Source: Agelas oroides (taxonomy: Eukaryota; Porifera; Demospongiae; Agelasida; Agelasidae). Taken from it: 64,000 bases of DNA. Every line of letters begins with the position of its first letter. Within the stretch, counting starts at the first letter, position 1. Below, in pieces: positions 11,541 through 23,306 of this stretch. A program made the position numbers and the translations under genes. The stretch lies in assembly GCA_949130485.1 (NCBI GenBank), contig OX422187.1, positions 8,396,205-8,460,204 of the forward strand. The letters are read 5' to 3'. The notes beneath the pieces are model-generated. The model searched no databases. It worked only from the letters and a program-made list of their open reading frames with translations, and was not told the DNA's origin.

Positions 11541-12265
11541 ACTAAGTGTCATGTCTATAGATCTTGCATGGGTCCTAAGAGTGCATTCTGTATTCTATAA
11601 ACAGTGGGTACTATCTTCATCCTCTTCATTGACTACTCTACAGACCACATGCAAAATTTATGCCTTCATTTATCATATCACCTGAGCACCAGGATACCCA
11701 GGGACAGCGCATAGGTAGGTGCCAAGTGTAGAGTGGGCATGGGCAATAATGCAGCGCAGGGCACAATGGGCATTGGTGTGGGAGAGAGAAGCTTAGACTT
11801 ACAAGTTAGCTACAAGGGAAACTGAAACTACAACTGCAAACCATGAAACTGTCACAAGTGTCATGCGCCGCTGGTTCTCTTGTGTCATACTGTAATGTTG
11901 CCCCTGGTGAGACGGAAGGAAAGACTGAAAGCGAGTGAATCAGCTAGCTATATACTACAGTTGATTATCATATCTTATATCACAGAAATTACTGGTGAAA
12001 GTGCTAGCTTTTCTTTGTGTATTACACTCAGACTGTGCTTCAGAGTATTGTGTACATTAATTGGCAGAGCCATATTGTGTAGAGAAAATTAGTAATGGGG
12101 AAGCCTGGAAAAGAGCACTTGTAGTAGCAAAGCCTATTAGCCTCACGTCTGTCAGCATCCAATCATGGTGAAATTGGCAGTTGCCTTTGTTGAGCTCATA
12201 ATATGCAGTTGGCCAAATGGCAACTGCACTCTGCTGGTAGGTTGTCAGAAGGAAACGGACAGCGT

Positions 12266-13218
12266 GTATCTGTGGCTGATTGAAGTCTTTTGAAGAAACC
12301 ATAAAACGGACCTGTCAGTCCTTGTAGCCTATGAAGCCATTGATTGACCAGGTAAACCACAAGTTCACTTGTAAACCTACCTGCAAAGGGCAGTACCAGA
12401 CTTTATCTGTATGCACCATTCATAATTGGAATGTGCATGGTTATTCAAATCTCTGATTTTCCCAGGGCCCTCCTGGATCAGAGGATATGGTAGTCTGCTG
12501 GCCTCTCTTCCTTCACTAATCTTTCTTCCAACTCCTGCGTGTAAGTTAGCCACAAGTGTCTACCTGTAAGTTAGCATTTACCTGTATGTAGTAGTGATTT
12601 CTCAGTCACTAGTGGAGGCATTCACAGTGACGTCCAACATCATGTTGAGAGCAAGAAACATAGTGAACTTACTTACGGGATGGCAAATCTATCCACAGTC
12701 AATGGCACTTTCTAGAAGGACTCACTCAGTGATTCTTTGTCCTGCATTAGTCTTCTGATTGGTTTGCAAGTATGGAAATACAGTTATAGATGTTTCAGTT
12801 TGTGGTGGGAGGATGAAAACACTTGTGTGGTAGTCACCATAACTACTTGCAGTAGGTTATCTTTTCAGCATCATGCACCACAGCTGTATATATTGTTATT
12901 TCCAGCCCTTTCATGGTAGCAGGCAAGTCCCTTTTGAGTGGTTTAGACCACAGTAGTACAGTTGTTAGGTGTCTGTAACCACACTCTCTTTAGCTTGTCT
13001 GTAACCAGGATATCCATGCATGCATTGTGTGGACTGGTAGCAAAAGGCACTATCAGAATGTGGTTAGAATCATGTTCTTAAAGCCATGCTGGTGTGCTAT
13101 CCTTCCTGTAGTTGACTCTAGGTGTGGTTTACCTGGTCAATCAATGGCTTCATAGGCTACAAGGACCAACAGGTCCGTTTTATGGTTTCTTCAAAAGACT
13201 TCAATCAGCCACAGATAC
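12266..13218. mobile_element. Inverted repeat pair, 95-bp arms
   Basis: 12266-12360 (GTATCTGTGGCTGATTGAAG to GGTAAACCAC) is the inverse of 13124-13218 with few mismatches. The right arm sits exactly between the two copies of the 659-bp tandem duplication, suggesting the duplication involved this inverted repeat. No target duplication found. Confidence 0.8.
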
Positions 13219-13782
13219 CTACCTGTAAGTTAGCATTTACCTGTACGTAGTAGTGATTTCTCAGTCACTAGTGGAGGCGTTCACAGTGACGTCCAACATC
13301 ATGTTGAGAGCAAGAAACATAGTGAACTTACTTACGGGATTGCAAATCTATCCACAGTCAATGGCGCTTTCTAGAAGGACTCACTCAGTGATTCTTTGTC
13401 CTGCATTAGTCTTCTGATTGGTTTGCAAGTATGGAAATACAGTTATAGATGTTTCAGTTTGTGGTGGGAGGATGAAAACACCTGTGTGGTAGTCACCATA
13501 ACTACTTACAGTAGGTTATCTTTTCAGCGTCATGCACCACAGCTGTATATATTGTTATTTCCAGCCCTTTCATGGTAGCAGGCAAGTCCCTTTTGAGTGG
13601 TTTAGACCACAGTAGTACAGTTGTTAGGTGTCTGTAACCACACTCTCTTTAGCTTGTCTGTAACCAGGATATCCATGCATGCATTGTGTGGACTGGTAGC
13701 AAAAGGCACTATCAGAATGTGGTTAGAATCATGTTCTTAAAGCCATGCTGGTGTGCTATCCTTCCTGTAGTTGACTCTAGGT
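12561..13782. repeat. Tandem duplication, period 659 bp
   Basis: 12561-13123 and 13220-13782 are about 98 % identical, from TACCTGTAAGTTAGCATTTA to GTTGACTCTAGGT. The junction 13124-13219 is the right arm of the inverted repeat. Both copies belong to dispersed family R1. The 60-residue open frame repeated in each copy shows no sign of being a gene. Confidence 0.93.
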
Positions 13783-14470
13783 CAAATTTAGCTACCTTTC
13801 TGCTAACTAAAATCCACTTGCAGACTCCATTCATGAGAATGATATCCATTACCTTAACTCTTTAGGGCCTATATTTATTTTGAAAAATTTCTCAACGTGA
13901 TATAGCTGCTTGCAACTGTACTCAAACTGCACGTAGCAATCTATATCGTGCCCTACGGCCATAGTTAGAGCTTGCCCAAACCTCGGGGGTATGTCCCGGT
14001 AGTTATTTGTAATGATTGTTATCCTAGGCAGGAAGAGGTGGGGTGTAAGTGGTGGGGCAAATCTGTTATATTCTTCAGAAGTGCTGATGAAACACCCAGT
14101 CTCAGTCTTCACAGTGAAAAGTTTGATTTTCCAACCCTCATCACTCACTCTTTGGACCCATGCAAGATCTAGACATGACAGTTATATAATACTCGTATGC
14201 AGACGCTATCTACATGTGTGTGAGTTGTAATATACTGTCACATGGGCCATTATTGACCTGACGCTCTGAGGCTCAGACTGGGTGTGACATAAAATTGCAT
14301 TCATTCCTCTTCCGTGCACACAGCAGAAAAAAGGCAAGTGCTTTGCTAGAAGCATTGGCTTAGTATCAGCAGAAAGGGTTTAATGCATCACCAATTATGC
14401 ACACCTTGATCTGTGCAAAACACCACACTGGTACTTGTAAGCTACACATTAATTTAGTGGACCCTAACAG
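13783..14470. repeat. R1 family copy with a ~210-bp extra segment
   Basis: Resembles 11040-11520. The segment from about 13857 to 14068 has no counterpart in the 11100 copy, which reads straight from the TCCATTATCTTA block into TTCTTCAGAGGTG. The extra segment is open in one minus-strand frame throughout, so it could be a captured exon or chance; I found no flanking TIR or target duplication. Confidence 0.55.
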
Positions 14471-14735
14471 ACTAGCTAACAGACTAGCCTGAAACTATTA
14501 CACACATGCTTGGTCCCAGTCCATCCCTAAACTTTTGCATACTCATTCTGCAGGAGGATCTGAATTGAGTATACTCTAGTAGGTCGATACAACACAAGCT
14601 TACTATATAGTCTGTTCTAAAACACATACTGTACATGTAGACTTCATGCAACTGGCTAGAGTGTACATAGTTATATGTCCTCCTCCACAAACGTGTGTTG
14701 GTTGCTAGGATACCACATACTCTGGGAAACCCTTG

Positions 14736-15621
14736 CATGTCTACTGCTGTGACATTACAAAGACTTAATCTGGAACCACAATCCTTCAGATCTTTAACCA
14801 TGAACAGCTGCGAAGTTGTTGTCTGCTGCTAAGGCCTATAGAATGCAATTGTTGTGGATCCTCCACAAACTTGTGTGTTGGTTGCTAGGATACCACACAC
14901 CCTTGGGCAACTATAACACTATAGCCTCCTTCCCAAACTTCCACTGCTACTAAAGACTGTGGAGGAGCCTGGTGTATATTTGACAACCAGCAACTCAACT
15001 GTGAGGAAGGGGTGGAAGTGACCCATGCTTGTGCATGGGATAGTGGTATAGTGGTATATGTTCAGTCTCCAAACTACATGTGCAAATGGTCCACTATGTG
15101 TGTTGAAGAAAGGTTTTCCAGTTGTCAACAGTGAGTCTGGGAGTAGGTTCAGATAATCGACTTGGAGTATGTTATTATTACAATATGTCCATGGGTTCAT
15201 GTGCTTTGAAAAACTAGAAAAAAATCACAAGCAATTTGTACAATTCCAGGCACACCACTGGTAGGTGTGTGTAAAAATTTTAACTGGATGTTAATTTGCA
15301 ATTTATGCACTTTTCTTTGTTTGTGTGCTAAGGAATTACCAGAGTGTTACTATGGCAAAGGACACTATGACCACAACATGTGAGCCACAAAGCAAACATG
15401 ATTAGTGTCATCTTTGATCTAAAATTAGCTCTCAGACTGCACAGATTAAGGAAGATTGAAGAGTCTTTTTGACATAAACCTGAATGTCTGTGGAGGATCC
15501 ACAACAATTGCATTCTATAGGCCTTAGCAGCAGATAACAGCTTCGCCGATGTTCATGGTTAACGATCTGAAGGATTGTTGTTCCAAAAAATTATCTTTGT
15601 AATGTCACAGCAGTAGACATG
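14736..15621. mobile_element. Inverted-repeat element, ~130-bp arms
   Basis: 14736-14866 and 15490-15621 are inverted copies (outer CATGTCTACTGCTGTGACAT, inner GTGGATCCTCCAC). A third, single copy of the arm lies at 18463-18575 and a diverged one is in each unit of the 53.4-64 kb array (the GATCTGAAGGATTGTGG block). Interior has no recognisable gene. Around the left arm two copies of TTGGTTGCTAGGATACCACA occur (14699 and 14879). Confidence 0.75.
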
Positions 15622-16012
15622 GTAGTTCCCAGGGAGACTTGTGCACTCCACATGTACAAGTAGTGCACCAGCCTTAGAAATCCACAGTGCACAAGTCTTG
15701 GAAATGCTTGTACAGATACAGTGTCCAAGGAGTGTCCAAGTCTTGCTTCGTATCCAAGAGTCTGGTACAGAACAATTATCTAATATAATGGCATCCAAGA
15801 AGTGTCCAAGTTGTGCAGTATCCAAATTTCAAAGGGCCAAATCGTACGCATGCGCACTGACCTGGCTTGGAAGAAGTCCCACTACACGACTCTCTTCTCT
15901 GTCTAGGGACCTGAACGAACTACGTAATTGTTCGTCTTACTTACCGAATGAGTGTCCAACCCAAAGGGGTACTTAAAGTCAGGTTCAGCTTTCCGATTAT
16001 GACCACAAAAAC
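15622..16012. other. Local short repeats, no gene
   Basis: Repeats of GTGTCCAAG-AGTGTCCAAG and GTGCAC(A)AGTC occur between 15640 and 15960, together with an NRF1-like CGTACGCATGCGCAC near 15844. The 111-residue plus-strand frame across it is not supported by any motif. Confidence 0.45.
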
Positions 16013-17110
16013 CTTTAGTGTGGTGTAGCCTGAGTGTGCGTAAACTATTCAAGCCTCGAATATTGCCATCTGCGTTTGCATGATCCATGTGCAGTGTGGG
16101 TAGAATGTTGTTTGATCACAGCATCTTACGGTCAAAGAAGGTCCCCATTTTTGGGAACTAAACTGACAGTATTTCTTGGGGTGGATTTGATTTGTTAGAG
16201 ACTAATTGCATGTAACAACCAGACAGAAAGCTGGAACATACATGAGGCAAGTATCATTAGGTGACTTGACAGATTTTCTCAGTGGCTGATCCAGGATGTG
16301 TGGAGGGGGGGGGAGGGGGGGGGGGGGGGGGGGGTGGCTGTGTTTCGACGCACAAAGCGTGCTGGAAAATTTTCTAATTAATTATTCATGAAGTGCGTAC
16401 AGAGTGCTGTTTTTGAGTAAAAATTCGAGAAAAATCGCAAAAGCTGTTCTTCCAATGAGCAGTGCAGAAGCAGAGGTCATTTTCTTGCCTCAGGCAGATC
16501 CACACATGACTGGAGAGAGACTAGGAAACCTTGCATGGGGTTTGGCACTTCATGGATTTGACATTCCAGTTAACATTGATAGCATTTGAAAAGTAAAAAC
16601 CCAAAGTCCTTTTGTTTTATATGATTGATGAGATATCTTTACTTCCTCATACACATTTGCTTTTATGTTCCTGTAATAAGGTATACATGATGATATGGTA
16701 TGCACACACAAATTTTAAGGGAGAAAGGTTGGGGGGGATCAGCCTCTGGTTCTGTGGTTATAATAAATTTGTTGTTTTAACCGCACAGTGGCTAGAGGTT
16801 GCAGCAAGCTGAAAAGACGGTGGGAATCCTAGCTGCTCAATCAGCATGCATAATTGAATAATGGCAAGGCTTGTTTGATGTTTTGCTACTCAGCAGCTAT
16901 TCAGTAACATCTGTACATGTAACAGCTGATAGAAGCCAGATAAGAACCTGAATGTAGAAACTGGCCGAAACCACCTTACAATCATAGTGTTCTCATCTAA
17001 ACCTGTACCACTCTGATAAATATCATCATGCTTATTGCAGCATTGAAATACAGTTATAGATGTTTCAGTTTGTGGTGGCAGGGTAAAAACACCTGTGTGG
17101 TAGTCACCAT
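16013..17110. repeat. Dispersed repeat family R1, copy 2
   Basis: Related to 9420-10134 but carries an extra ~450-bp segment from about 16280 to 16745 that includes a poly-G tract and the motif GTGGCTGATCCAGGA followed by Gs, a pattern also seen near 21583 (GTGGCGTAGGAAGA-...GGGGGGG) and 45671 (GTGGCGTAGCCAGGA). Confidence 0.7.
16305..16334 (+). repeat. Poly-G tract
   Basis: About 29 G with one A. G-quadruplex-prone on the plus strand. Similar tracts appear at 22198-22217 (as C), 56428-56449, 59982-60007 and 62388-62412. Confidence 0.95.
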
Positions 17111-17764
17111 AACTTCACAGCAAACACATTTGGGTTACCAACCTTTACTTCTTAGATTGTCTGAGTTGCATCAGTGTGAACAAGAAATGCTATAGCTAGC
17201 TATAGGTTTTCTTGAAAGTTCATTAAGGAGCTTTTTCAAGTTAGCCTCATCTTTCAGAAGACTTATTTGGCAACATTACTACCACAACCATGCAACCAAG
17301 GAACTATCCAGGGGCAGATGTGTAGGATCAAAGAAAGAAACAACGTAATTGCAGTGGGTAATCCTGATGAACTTTTCAGGGTCATGCACCACAACTGTAT
17401 CATGGCATACGGTAGTACGGCCACGTTAAAAAGTGTACTAATGACATGCTCAAGATGACTGTGTTAGATTAGTCACAGGCCTCTATGAGCGATATCAGTC
17501 ATTATCGAGTGCTTTCATGAGCAACACGACCGTTAACTTTGCTGGAAAGCATCGCCAAAGTACCAGACTGGCAAGTCGCTAAAATGGGCAAATCGTCTAT
17601 CTTCTAACTTTCTTCTTCAGTATAAATCACTGGGTATTGCACTCACCACTTATTTTTCCCAAAGAAAGAACTCGAAGTAGTCTGCAATTCTCAGGTAATC
17701 CCATGCTTATCCTTGCTGCTATACGCCATTTTGTTAGAATACAAGAAAATATAAACATATGAAA
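17111..17764. other. No gene recognised
   Basis: Part of this (TGACATGCTC-AGATGACTGTGTTAGATTAG, near 17440-17510) recurs at 22555-22625, followed by the same cytosine-rich context and a GGTATTGCACTCACCAC block at both places, so it is another dispersed repeat. No exon found. Confidence 0.45.
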
Positions 17765-17907
17765 TGTAAAAAGATGTAGGGATGGCATGCCAAAAAGTAT
17801 GCAAACAAGGTAGGGATGATGTAAAAGTGAAGGTAAATATACAAAGCCACATTCCTGCATCTATATATAGAGTGCAACTGTACAGCCCTATCCCTACATC
17901 TTTTTAC
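17765..17907. mobile_element. Short MITE, GTAAAAAGATGTAGGGA ends
   Basis: GTAAAAAGATGTAGGGATGG at the left and CCTATCCCTACATCTTTTTAC at the right form 17-bp near-perfect TIRs. It corresponds to a single-arm version of the 4653-5251 fold-back element. Confidence 0.75.
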
Positions 17908-19674
17908 ACTATAGTTGTACTTTATTTAAGTGGTCTTTGTAGCATATGTTGTATACTGCTGATGAAGACTGCTGCATAACTTGTCGAAACAATTTTATTA
18001 ACACTTGGTTGGTGTTTTGTGAAAGAACTCGGATGATGACAGCAAAACATTGTATCTTTGTAGAATTAGATCATACGGTGTTGCAGGGTCCTCCTACATG
18101 GATTAGAGGGTAGTCATCTGACTTCTGTTGAGAAGTGAGACACCATAGTAGCTAGATTGAATACTTAGCCACTACCCTATAGCTGTTAGCTGCATGTGAG
18201 CCTATAGTTGATCCTATACCTGTAACCTAATTGAGCCAGTACCTACAAACAAGCCATAAAGTTAAGGATGTGGGTCATGTTCTAAGCAGTGTTACTATGG
18301 CAAAGGACCACTATGGCAATGGACACTATGGCAGCTAAGGACATTAAGGCCACAACATGTAGCAAACATGATTAGCGCCTTTTACATCTCAGATTAGCTC
18401 TCAGATTAGCTCTCAGACAACAAAGAATAAAGAAGACTGAAAAATGTTTTGGGAATATCTGTGGAGGATCCACAAAAATTGCATTGAATAGGCTTTAGCA
18501 GCAGATGACAACTTCACAGATGTTCCTGGTTAAAGATCTGAAGGATTGTGGTTCCAAGTTTAAGTCGTTGTGATGTTCTACTTAACAAAAGCCCTCATAT
18601 GGCCTGTGAGTGGATGTCAGCTGCTGTTTGCAGATGGTCTGTTATGTGCAGTGTGTACAACTATACTAATTAGATTCACCTCTGGCATTCATTAGTGACT
18701 GTCTGGTGTGAGCCAGGAAATCTGGAAGCAAAGTTCAGCAGGCTAGAGCTGAACTGAGCTCCAAGCCAGAGTCACATAAGTATCTTCCTAGGGTATGAAT
18801 ATCCCTATGGGTATACTTAGTGCAATCAGGTGAGCCATGAACCAACGGTTTGATAGGGCTGTCAAAACTCTTTAAACTCCGCCAAACTTCACATTGACTT
18901 CACAAAATCTCCCAGGCCTTCCCCTTGTTTTTCAGTAATCAAAAAGCCGCCATTGGGTACAAGGCTAGTAATTGTAACTAAACGCAACAGTGTCTTTAGT
19001 GAAATTCAATATCAACGCTATAGCCTATGGTGCAATTATGTACTATACTCACAGACCCTCCCTCCTCCCTTGCGTGTATGTACTGTACCGAGGGTCTGGG
19101 AACGAGACTAAAGCATCAAATGAAACAATCAGTGGTGAAAATATCGGTGATAAATCTTCACTCTTTTCTTCCTGTACTAAAATCTTTTCCATTACAGTGA
19201 ACCTATAGCTAATATCTTAGTGCTGCAATTACAGTAACTCAAAATATCCAGTGCCATGAATGAGATGTATGCACAGACTAACTGTTCACAGAACACAGAG
19301 TGCAGCAGAACTTTTCTCAAGTATGACAGATAGATAAGCTGGTGTGCTCAAAGATAGCAGCAGATTCTTTAGTTACACAGTTCATAGGTTTATGCACAAT
19401 CACCACCATTGTGCCAATTGAATGGCCAGTGCAGACAATGAATAGCTTGCTAGGCTGTGTGCACCCAGACAGCAGAGAATATCATCCTAACTTCTTGTTC
19501 ATGTGTCAGTGGTTCATGTGGGTATGTACCTCTGGTAAGAACTGTTATTGCTAACTACTTCATACACAATCTGTGGTATTATCACTGCACTTCACTCAGG
19601 TTCACTCCATGATGATCAATCATCTGTCTAGTAGTTTAGTACTGGCTAGCTGCACCCACATGACTACACTATTA
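17908..19674. other. Repeat remnants, no gene assigned
   Basis: 18040-18575 contains diverged R1-type sequence (GGATTAGAGGGTAGTC, CCTATACCTG, then the GTGGAGGATCCACA arm). A TAGTCTCG-type hairpin (CAGACCCTCCCTCCTCC ... GAGGGTCTGGGAACGAGACTA) lies near 19050-19110. I see no convincing spliced gene. Confidence 0.4.
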
Positions 19675-20497
19675 CTAGACGAATGCAGGGCATTGTGGGG
19701 CGAGCCTGAGCAAGCAGTATGCCAAGGACTACAATTGCGCATGCGCAGTTCGTACACACGCGCGCGTACCCCTTCGCACTTGTCGAGGTGTCGAAGTTGG
19801 TGTGGCGTTTAGTAAGAAGTAAAGTTGCTGTTTGCTTACTGTGCCTCATCCAAGTGTAGAAATGACAAAGGCAGCGTTGTACATTATTCACACAGGAATG
19901 ACCTCGTAATTGAAAGTCTTCAATTCTTGGCCAACCCACATCTAGTTTTCTGCTTAGGGGTGAGAAACAATGAATTGGTTTGGAAGAGGCTAACATGCAA
20001 TTTTTTGTGTACACAATCACCGTTATGGTTTATCAATTTTTGCTGTAAACAACATGACATTACGATATAAAAGTGATGACATAATATTTCCTGTTTGCAT
20101 GAGAGCTTACATTGGAGTTTCTATCGACCAAATGAGCTTCAAATGGTAGTTTTTTACACATTGCCAGTGAGTTAGTGGATGTTGGTTGGTTCAGTTTTTC
20201 CATTAGGGCTGTGTCATTGCTATCTCAACACCATTGTTGGTAGCCACAAAAGTTTTCCATTTTTCCTATGACATTTTCTCTGAGAGTTTCTACTCCAGGT
20301 TGCTGAACGTCGTGCTGGCTAGAAAAGTCTATATTTGCATCATCGTCTCTGGCAGATTGTGTAGTGGAGACAATTGTGGCAAATGCTTCCCATTCTTGCT
20401 TACCTGGGTAGCCTCGTTCCCAGGCTCTCCCCGCTAAGAAGGGCCCTCTCCCCTCTTAGTGGGGAGAGCCTGGGAACGAGGCTACACCTGGGTACAG
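19675..20497. repeat. Segmental duplication, copy 1 (pair of 25751-26647)
   Basis: Starts CTAGACGAATGCAGGGCATTG and runs to the GGGTACAGT after the hairpin at 20409-20484. Copy 2 at 25751-26647 is close throughout but has extra short segments (for example about 26370-26415). This copy keeps CpGs (GCGCATGCGCAG, CACGCGCGCG) where copy 2 has TpG/CpA, so copy 1 is closer to the ancestral state or less methylated. Confidence 0.88.
20409..20484. mobile_element. 76-bp palindromic MITE, TAGCCTCGTTCCCAGGC
   Basis: TAGCCTCGTTCCCAGGCTCT and its inverse are separated by CCCCGCTAAGAAGGG...CCTCTTAGTGGGG, so virtually the whole element folds. ACCTGGG occurs on both sides (ending 20408 and starting 20486), a likely target duplication with one extra base. 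The orthologous insertion is in copy 2 of the segmental duplication at 26567-26634, hence it predates that duplication. Confidence 0.8.
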
Positions 20498-20594
20498 TTC
20501 ACTGAAATCACACAGCTATTGCTTGAATTCTTTGTTGTTAAAGATCACCTGACGGATGGTGTCCTTTTCCTCCTTGACGTCGGCTTCTTCTCTT

Positions 20595-20760
20595 GCGGTC
20601 ACGGAAGTCATGTACGCTAATGCGCTATTGGAAGCCCTACATACTTCATGCGACCAAGCGCGGCGCGCGGGTGATTCTCTTGCGGTCACGGAAGCCATGT
20701 ACGCGAATGCGAAGCCCTACATACTTCGTGCGACCAAGCGCGGCGCGCGGGTGACAGTCG
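20595..20760. repeat. Tandem duplication, 2 x ~86 bp, CpG-rich
   Basis: Both units read GCGGTCACGGAAG-CATGTACGC and end AAGCCCTACATACTTC-TGCGACCAAGCGCGGCGCGCGGGTGA. A single decayed unit lies at 25627-25690, again with CpG changed to TpG (GTGCGGCACGCGGG). Confidence 0.85.
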
Positions 20761-20765
20761 TACGA

Positions 20766-20850
20766 TAATAATAATAATAATAATACATATATGAAATCTC
20801 CCAGCTGTACCGTCTATGTGGGGCTCGCTCAGGCTCGTCCCAATAATAAG
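20766..20850. repeat. (TAA)n followed by GGGGCTCGCTCAGGC arm
   Basis: A short TAA microsatellite precedes GAAATCTCCCAGCTGTACCG and GGGGCTCGCTCAGGCTCG. The same block occurs inverted at 24272-24330, so the pair frames the 3.4-kb interval that contains secreted-protein gene B. Confidence 0.7.
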
Positions 20851-20859
20851 AAGGGTGCA

Positions 20860-23306
20860 TCTATTGTGCATCAGGCCATACATCTCTAATGCAGGGTGCA
20901 CAATATTATCTTGTATTGGTATGTGGGTGAATGAAAGATGCTGCCTATAAGCGTATCCTGGGTTGTGGTTAACTTCATAAAATGATTATTAAGAGAGTTC
21001 ACCAGAAAAACAACAATTAGCTTGTTATTCACTTTACTGCCAGTGAGTTTTGTTAGTGGCTATGGCTGATGTTGCAGTGCAAGCTCCAGTACAATAGCAA
21101 TTTCCAAACGCTTACTAGGATGCAAATTTTGGACTACTCAAATCTGATGGATTGTAGCAGGAGGGTACTTACTACTGTCCTTTTTCCTGAGCAGTTCCAT
21201 AGTAAACAAGGATAACCATTTTGCAAGTCTTTCGGCGTCTAATATGTCCCTAGAACATCTCGCTGCAATGTTTGTTGTGTTCAGTGATCCACTCACTGGC
21301 ACTCAGAGTCAGAGCCCACAGAGCTCACTGCTCACACTTTTGTGTGTTCTTTGGCACTTGGGAATACATATAACTTCACTCAGAGTACAAATCCATACAC
21401 CAGCCATGGCACAGCTGACTTGTACCATGGTAACACTATAATTGACCGCAAGTGAAGTCAAATGTACCAAGTACCCTGAGTGCAGTTTTATGTATTCTTT
21501 AGGCTTCGCCCTCGGGAATACATAAAACTGCACTCAGCATACATAAAACTGCACTGAGGGTACAAATCCCTTACACCTAAAGTGGCGTAGGAAGATACTT
21601 CAGATTGGGGGGGCTGAGTAAGAGTTGTATGCGTATGCAAGCAGCAGCTAGGGCGGTCTGGGGGCATGCCCCCTTAGGGAAATTAGATGCTCTGAGATTG
21701 CTTCTTGTGCCATATTTGGGCCAAAACAGCTAGAAGAATACTTCTTTCAGTAGCTATAGCGAGTGTAGATTGGCAGCTTGACAAGAGTGTGCAAGCCAGG
21801 CCAAGCGTAAACATCACATTTCATGTCAGTCTCACAAGCCAGACACAACCAATCATAATCAGATCCACTTGCTTTTTCAAAACAGCTATCTGAGGTCAGT
21901 CTTAGTCTTTTAGTGGCATGCATGGCCATTTTCTGTGCGCATGTGGGATCCTTCAATCCCAGTGCGGATCGCTAGCGATCCGCACTGGGTTTGGTTGGGT
22001 CTGGCTTGCAAGTCTATCATGTCACTTAGCGGCTACAAATTTTTCAAGTCTGCACTACGGGTAAACCCGTACAACAAATTATTGCGGATTTGAACAATGC
22101 TGCTGCTCAGCCAATGGCCAAATCCGTGCTGCAAGTTGAAAAGTGAGCGACACGGATATATTATAGGCCTAATAGTCCGTATAGTGTGGGGGCAATGCCC
22201 CCCCCCCCCCCCCCCCCTTTTGCATGTCGTGGGAACCAATTGGCCCCCCCATTTCCTATATACACCCTAGAAGCCCATGGTACAACTAGTACTTGTACCT
22301 AAAACCACGCGTAATGTGCTATGGTTGTACGGATGCCAGTATAATTTATTTGTTGGATATTACCCCTAGCAACCCACTGCCACGTCCATTATCATTCCAT
22401 TTTGTGTCATTCAAGTTCAAACATTTTGTTGCTAAGCAACATACAACAAGTACTGGTAGTTATACATGATTTGATGTGAAAGCTATTTTCTTCAGGGCCA
22501 TCCCTACATAAGGCGTACTACCGTACACCATGATATTGCCATAATAAGTGCACAAATGACACGCTCGAAATGACTGTGTTAGATTAGTTAACGGCCTCTA
22601 CGAGCCATATCAGTCATTATCGTTAAAACGGGCAAATCGTCTATCTTCTGATTTGTTTCTTTCTTTGAGTGTAAGCCAGGCTAGCACGGTAACGGCTGAA
22701 ACTATTACAACGATTTAAATACAACATAAATCACAAGGTATTGCACTCACCACCTGTCGTTCTCAGAGAACTCCAACTAGTCGGCGATTCTCAGGTAGCC
22801 CCACGCTTATGCTTTATTATTCATAGCAAGTACGCCCCCGCAGCCCGGAAGCATGTGCTTAGATCGCTTACCGTATGAGAAGGCAGCAGCTGGTACAAGT
22901 ACGTGAAGACTGCAACAGCCAAGGTTGTGTGGTATATACAACGCAAAACATAGAGAGAGGATGTAGATGGTGTGGAGGGAAAAACTGTAATGTTTACCAC
23001 AGCATTGAGGTAGCTATGTCCTCAGGGGCTGTTCGTGATTCAATTTCAGAACCCAATCCCTGGCCACCCTGATTCAGTGGATTGCTAAAATCTGACATCT
23101 TTTGCTGCAGACTAGGACATTGAGTCAAACTTGTTGCATCCAAGAATGTTCCTCACCTTACAGTATTTTGTAATTGTGAGCAAATAGTACTAAATAGGAT
23201 ACTTCAGGTTATAACAAAGTTGAAAACACCTAACATCAACATTATTTTTAAGTTGAACTCTAAAAGTACATAAGGCAACTAAATCAGTAAAACACTTAGG
23301 TGGGAA
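20860..23306. other. No gene recognised; poly-C tract and repeat pieces
   Basis: Includes inverted copies of the AAACTGCACTCAG motif near 21480-21560, the palindrome GGATCGCTAGCGATCC at 21966-21981 (within a slightly longer perfect stem), a 20-C tract at 22198-22217, and a repeat shared with 17440-17700 at 22555-22800. The 3' flank of secreted-protein gene B (23100-23306) shows no clear AATAAA signal. Confidence 0.4.
21961..21989. repeat. Short perfect palindrome
   Basis: CCAGTGCGGATCGCTAGC is followed directly by its complement GATCCGCACTGG, so the two arms touch with no loop. A cruciform or dimeric binding site is possible; nothing else supports a function. Confidence 0.8.

Noticed and set aside
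13849-14148. 99-codon minus-strand frame as a gene
   Set aside because: Its ends fall in repeat family R1 and only the central ~210 bp is unique; no start context, splice sites or known motif.
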